Assembly: GCF_050433445.1 (NCBI RefSeq)
Contig: NZ_JBNPXF010000019.1
Location: 1 to 64,000 of the forward strand
Reading direction: 5' to 3'
DNA: 64,000 nucleotides
Source of the DNA: Kroppenstedtia sanguinis
Lineage (GTDB): Bacteria > Bacillota > Bacilli > Thermoactinomycetales > DSM-45169
Below the pieces are notes generated by a model. It ran no database searches. It saw nothing but the letters and a program-made list of their open reading frames with translations, and had not been told where the DNA came from. Positions 60,677 through 64,000 of the stretch are shown one piece after another. The position numbers and the translations under genes were made by a program. Position 1 is the stretch's first letter. Each line of letters starts with the position of its first letter.

Positions 60677-62293
60677 CTACAGATACATCTCTTTCACTTT
60701 TTGCTGCAATTCTTCATCCTCCAGATACTCATCATAGGTGGTCATCTTATCCACCAGACCTTGGGGGGTGATCTCCATAATCCGGTTGGCCACTGTCTGG
60801 ACCAATTGGTGGTCGTGGGAGGTGAAGAGAATTGTCCCCGGAAATTCCTCCAACCCCTTGTTCAACGCCGTAATGGACTCCATATCTAGGTGGTTGGTCG
60901 GATCATCCAGGATCAGTACATTGGCTCCGGAAAGCATCATCCGAGACAACATGCAACGCACTTTTTCCCCACCCGAGAGGACCTGAGCTTTCTTCATCAC
61001 TTCATCCCCGGAAAAAAGCATCCGCCCCAGGAACCCACGGACAAAGGTCTCCGATTGATCTGTTGAGTACTGACGGAGCCAATCGACCAAACTGAGATCT
61101 ACCCCGTCAAAGTATGCATTGTGATCCTTGGGAAAATGGGTGCGGCTGGTAGTGATCCCCCAGTGGATTTCACCGGTATCGGCTTCCAGTTCCCCGGCGA
61201 GAATCTGTAACAGGGTCGTCTTTGCCAAACCGTCCGGCCCGACAAAAGCGATTTTATCCCCCTTATTCACTGTGAACCGAAGGTTGTCCAGCACCTTCTC
61301 CCCATCCACGGTCTTTGACAGCCCTTCCACCTGAAGCAGATCATTGCCCGCCTCCCGCTCCGGCTCAAAGTGGATGAAGGGATAGCGGCGGGAGGAGGGC
61401 TTGATATCCTCCAGGCTCAGTTTGTCCAACATTTTCTTGCGGGAAGTGGCCTGCCTCGCCTTGGACTTGTGAGCGCTGAAGCGCGCAATGAAGGTCTCCA
61501 GTTGCTTCCGCTTTTCCTCCATCTTCTTGTTCTTCTCCTTGGCCAGGGACAAGGCCAGTTGGCTGGATTCGTACCAGAAGTCATAGTTGCCCACGTAAAG
61601 CCGAATCTCCCCAAAATCGATATCCGCCATGTGGGTGCAGACGGTGTTGAGAAAATGACGGTCGTGGGAGACGACGATCACGATGTTATCAAAATTGAGC
61701 AGAAAATCCTCCAACCACCGAACCGCCTGCATATCTAAGTGGTTGGTCGGCTCATCCAGCAGCAGAATATCCGGTTGGCCGAACAAGGCCTGGGCCAAAA
61801 GCACCTTCACCTTGTCACTGTCCTCCAGATCCTTCATCTGTCGGGTGTGAAACTCCTCGGGGACACCCAACCCGGACAACAGCTGGGCCGCCTCTGCCTC
61901 CGCCTCCCAGCCGTTCAGCTCGGCAAACTCCCCTTCCAATTCCGCCGCCCGCACTCCGTCTTCCTCGGAAAAATCCGGTTTGGCATAAAGGACATCTTTC
62001 TCTTTCATGATGTCATAGAGCTGTTCATGGCCCATAATTACGGTTTCCAGTACTGGTACCTCATCATATTGGAAATGATCCTGCTTCAGGACCGCAATCC
62101 GCTGACCGGAAGTCACTTGGACCTCCCCTTTATTCGGCTCGATCTCCCCCGCTAGGATCTTCAGAAAAGTCGACTTCCCTGCCCCGTTGGCCCCAATCAG
62201 ACCATAACAATTGCCCGGGGTAAATTTGATGTTCACATCTTCAAACAACTTCCGCCCGCCAAAGCGCAGGCCGACGCCTTGCACTGTAATCAT
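60677..62293 (-). CDS. ABC-F ATPase (YkpA/YbiT-like)
   Basis: The 538-aa soluble protein has two ATPase domains joined by a long charged linker and no membrane part, the ABC-F plan. These ATPases act on the ribosome. Domain 1 has Walker A GLIGANGAGKST, Walker B ILLLDEPTNHLD and a degenerate signature (DLEDSDKVKVLLAQ), as usual in the YkpA/YbiT group. Domain 2 has Walker A GPDGLAKTT, where the glycine before lysine is an alanine. It keeps the signature LSGGEKVRCML, but its Walker B reads LILDDPTNHLD, with Asp in place of the catalytic Glu. Domain 2 may therefore hydrolyse ATP poorly. Confidence 0.95.
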   Translation of the reverse strand: MITVQGVGLRFGGRKLFEDVNIKFTPGNCYGLIGANGAGKSTFLKILAGEIEPNKGEVQVTSGQRIAVLKQDHFQYDEVPVLETVIMGHEQLYDIMKEKDVLYAKPDFSEEDGVRAAELEGEFAELNGWEAEAEAAQLLSGLGVPEEFHTRQMKDLEDSDKVKVLLAQALFGQPDILLLDEPTNHLDMQAVRWLEDFLLNFDNIVIVVSHDRHFLNTVCTHMADIDFGEIRLYVGNYDFWYESSQLALSLAKEKNKKMEEKRKQLETFIARFSAHKSKARQATSRKKMLDKLSLEDIKPSSRRYPFIHFEPEREAGNDLLQVEGLSKTVDGEKVLDNLRFTVNKGDKIAFVGPDGLAKTTLLQILAGELEADTGEIHWGITTSRTHFPKDHNAYFDGVDLSLVDWLRQYSTDQSETFVRGFLGRMLFSGDEVMKKAQVLSGGEKVRCMLSRMMLSGANVLILDDPTNHLDMESITALNKGLEEFPGTILFTSHDHQLVQTVANRIMEITPQGLVDKMTTYDEYLEDEELQQKVKEMYL

Positions 62294-62449
62294 GGTTGCA
62301 TCCGTCCTTTAAACCTGATCCATTCCCACCCAATTGTAACATGGAAACTCCAGAAGGGGATGGAAGAAAAGAAAGAACACAATATGTGTCCTGTTATCTG
62401 CCACCTGAGGGAGGGATGGGGAGGAAAGGATGAAAGAACTTCATCGTCA

Positions 62450-62709
62450 CAGGCGTGTTGATTCGCCCTATTTTAGGTAGGAAATGGGGTCGGGATTGTG
62501 GGGCTTTGATTCGCCTTTGCACCCATAGGGCACAAGTCTCGCCAGGGTCGCTTTCCGCTCCCGGGTCTCGCTATGCGTTCTTTGCAAGAGATCGTAGCCC
62601 TCCCACTCTCCCCGTCCCCTCAAGGGATATTTTACGATGGGGGGTAATGGGAAGAGTGAAAGGATCGTTTCGTTCCCGTCATCCATTTCCTGGTTAATCA
62701 ACAGCTTTG
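62450..62709 (-). repeat. Interspersed repeat, copy E (260 bp, inverted)
   Basis: Starts CAGGCGTGTTGATTCGCC and ends GGTTAATCAACAGCTTTG, so it lies opposite to copies A, C and D. It contains the variable module (ACCCATAGGGCACAAGTCTC ... TCGCTATGCG). The end has two changes against the consensus CAGCCCTG. Confidence 0.9.
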
Positions 62710-62751
62710 CCATCGTCAATATCGGGAAGGTCTGATCGACCAGAAAGAGTA

Positions 62752-62782
62752 TAAAAAACAAAAAACCGCCCCGCAGGGCGAC
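62752..62782 (-). terminator. Terminator after the small acidic protein gene
   Basis: The minus strand reads CGCCC-TGC-GGGGCG followed by GTTTTTTG, just past the stop at 62784. Confidence 0.85.
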
Positions 62783-62783
62783 T

Positions 62784-62987
62784 TCACTCCTCATCTTCAT
62801 TCACCTTCCGGATCTTCTCCATGACATCCATCGGACCGTCAAACACGGGACCATCATACACTTGCTCCTGCATCAGGTCGACCTCCTCATCTTCTGGCCC
62901 CTGTTCAGGTTGCTTCTCTTCCGCCTGGCCTGTCAATTCCCCGGTCTTTTCATAGATATTCTTCTCGTTTTCTTCTTTCCGTCTCAT
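62784..62987 (-). CDS. Small acidic protein
   Basis: The 67-aa, very acidic, hydrophilic protein has no membrane segment (QPEQGPEDEEVDLMQEQ, PVFDGPMDVMEKI). AGGAGG lies 5 nt before the ATG and a terminator follows, so it is a complete single-gene unit. No family recognised; the composition suggests a disordered protein. Confidence 0.75.
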   Translation of the reverse strand: MRRKEENEKNIYEKTGELTGQAEEKQPEQGPEDEEVDLMQEQVYDGPVFDGPMDVMEKIRKVNEDEE

Positions 62988-63218
62988 GTGATCCTCCTAA
63001 ATGGGTTGAATGGGTTGAGCATAGGATGGCTCCGGGTCCGATGAAATACACATAAAAAATCCAACCGATTGATTGCTTTTACACTTCCCTAATGAAAAAC
63101 AGGCTTAATGATCCAAATTTCCCATCGGAAGATGGTATTCTACCAGCGACCCTTGCACCCATGCCTTGAAAATTCACTCATTTCCGATAGAATCAATTCC
63201 AGAACAGGAGGGGTGTAC

Positions 63219-64000
63219 TTGCTTGAAACAATGCGGCAGTGGGGAACCACTTGCCTGCAATATGGGGAACAACGTTGGCAACGCTGGAGAAAAGACCATC
63301 ACCAACTGCTTCACTGGGGAAGAAAAGCCTACATCCTGTTGGCTTGGATCCTGATTCCCCTCGCCCTCCTCGCCTGGATCTTCATCCCGCAAGCGAGGCA
63401 GGCCTTGGTTCAGTTCTTGTGGAGCTACTACCTGTTGTGGCAGTTTTGGTTCCTCGCCCGCAGCAAGACGATGACCTGGACGGGGACCGCCCGTTTTTTT
63501 GCGGTGGGGGCTTGGCTGACCGCCCCTTTATCAGCCTTGATCCTCTACTTTATTCACGGCCTGTTCGCTCAGGGAGCTCTTTCCGTGGGGGCGGACTGGA
63601 GCAGTGAAGTGTTGGGGCCCTTCATCGAGGAGACGGTGAAACTGATCCCCTTCTTTCTCCTCTTCCTGTGGACTCGGCGTACGCAACACTTCAGTCTCAC
63701 CGACTATCTGCTGGCCGGTGCGGCGGTTGGGGTCGGGTTCGACTTTATGGAAGAGATGCTACGGCGTTGGGTGACGGCAGATTCCGGAAGCGGATTCTGG
63801 GGCTTTCTGTCGGAGTTATTGTCCGACACCGAGCAAAATTGGGAAATCTTCACCCTGTTTCCCGGCTCCTTTGAAAGCAGTCACGCTTTCTCTTCCGGAC
63901 ATGGGATCTGGAGCGGGTTTGTCACCTTGGCGATCGGACTGGGGATTCATTTGCAGAAGCAGTGGGGAAAGAAGGCCTTCTTCCTCCCCTTGGCGGTCTT
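63219..64000 (+). CDS. PrsW-family membrane protease-like protein, 3' end outside window
   Basis: About 260 codons are visible and the frame is still open at the window edge. The start is a TTG with AGGAGG 7 nt upstream. The N-terminus is basic and aromatic, then come several membrane helices. The family motifs are present in order: PFIEETVKLIPFFLLF (EExxK), GVGFDFMEEML (FxxxE) and SGHGIWSGFVTLAIG (His motif). PrsW of B. subtilis cleaves the anti-sigma factor RsiW, but many family members have other roles. The target here is unknown. Confidence 0.85.
   Translation, partial: MLETMRQWGTTCLQYGEQRWQRWRKDHHQLLHWGRKAYILLAWILIPLALLAWIFIPQARQALVQFLWSYYLLWQFWFLARSKTMTWTGTARFFAVGAWLTAPLSALILYFIHGLFAQGALSVGADWSSEVLGPFIEETVKLIPFFLLFLWTRRTQHFSLTDYLLAGAAVGVGFDFMEEMLRRWVTADSGSGFWGFLSELLSDTEQNWEIFTLFPGSFESSHAFSSGHGIWSGFVTLAIGLGIHLQKQWGKKAFFLPLAV

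Overview
The window reads as chromosome of a spore-forming, aerobic, moderately GC-rich member of the Firmicutes (Bacillales). Thermoactinomycetaceae is my best guess, but that is an inference. The evidence is the set of Bacillus-type genes: PerR, CodY, an RsbT-like switch kinase, two Spo0M paralogs, GerP-type spore proteins and caa3 oxidases. Gene order also resembles the Bacillus subtilis block mutY - ygaC - ygaD - gsaB - bcp - perR - ygzB - ygxA - rrn, here broken up by insertions. DUF6230/DUF6114-type genes, which I associate mainly with actinomycetes, and frequent TTG starts with strong Shine-Dalgarno sites fit the same guess.

Layout. 1-320: the 5' end of a 16S rRNA gene on the minus strand, with two tandem promoters exactly 100 bp apart. 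0.3-5.6 kb: ygxA, ygzB, perR, nth, a D-2-hydroxyacid dehydrogenase, a methyltransferase and bcp. 5.7-9.1 kb: a spore cluster (two GerP-like proteins, a small heat-shock-like protein, a GerPC-like protein, two Spo0M). 9.1-18 kb: fumC, a pseudokinase with a 78-bp-repeat coiled-coil tail, a DUF1835 protein, gsaB with truncated haemoglobin, a HIT pseudogene, an acetyltransferase and an HD hydrolase. 18-21.7 kb: a two-component system, DedA and a methyltransferase. 21.8-33.6 kb: two complete caa3 cytochrome oxidase clusters in the same orientation, separated by a TauE/SafE-type permease; one ends in ctaG, the other in ctaF. 34-41.4 kb: RsbT-like protein, ABC exporter, codY, signal peptidase I, ygaC, T-box-controlled proC, an acetyltransferase and a membrane protein. 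41.4-42.3 kb: gene-poor repeats. 42.3-56 kb: vanW, mutY, a beta-propeller protein, mscS, alkA-type glycosylase, a LysM-3D wall protein, an ABC exporter, YfbR-like nucleotidase, an O-antigen-ligase-like protein and a UgtP-type glycosyltransferase. 56.3-58.5 kb: a three-gene secreted/membrane cluster with a predicted cre site, including a protein with an extracellular HPr-like domain. 58.7-64 kb: a GAF-LuxR regulator, IDEAL protein, ABC-F protein, a small acidic protein and a truncated PrsW-like gene.

How the parts connect. The two cta clusters carry the haem O synthase, the oxidase subunits and assembly factors, so the cell can build at least two caa3-type terminal oxidases. PerR, Bcp and Nth form a peroxide and DNA-damage group, with MutY and the AlkA-type glycosylase further along. 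UgtP-like, O-antigen-ligase-like, VanW and LysM-3D proteins point to envelope work.

The least explained material is (i) a family of structured interspersed repeats (five copies, about 131-342 bp, related ends), (ii) the DUF6230/DUF6114/HPr-like cluster and (iii) the pseudokinase with near-identical coiled-coil repeats. No prophage, CRISPR array or intact transposase was seen. All functional calls come from reading motifs by eye; no database search was run.
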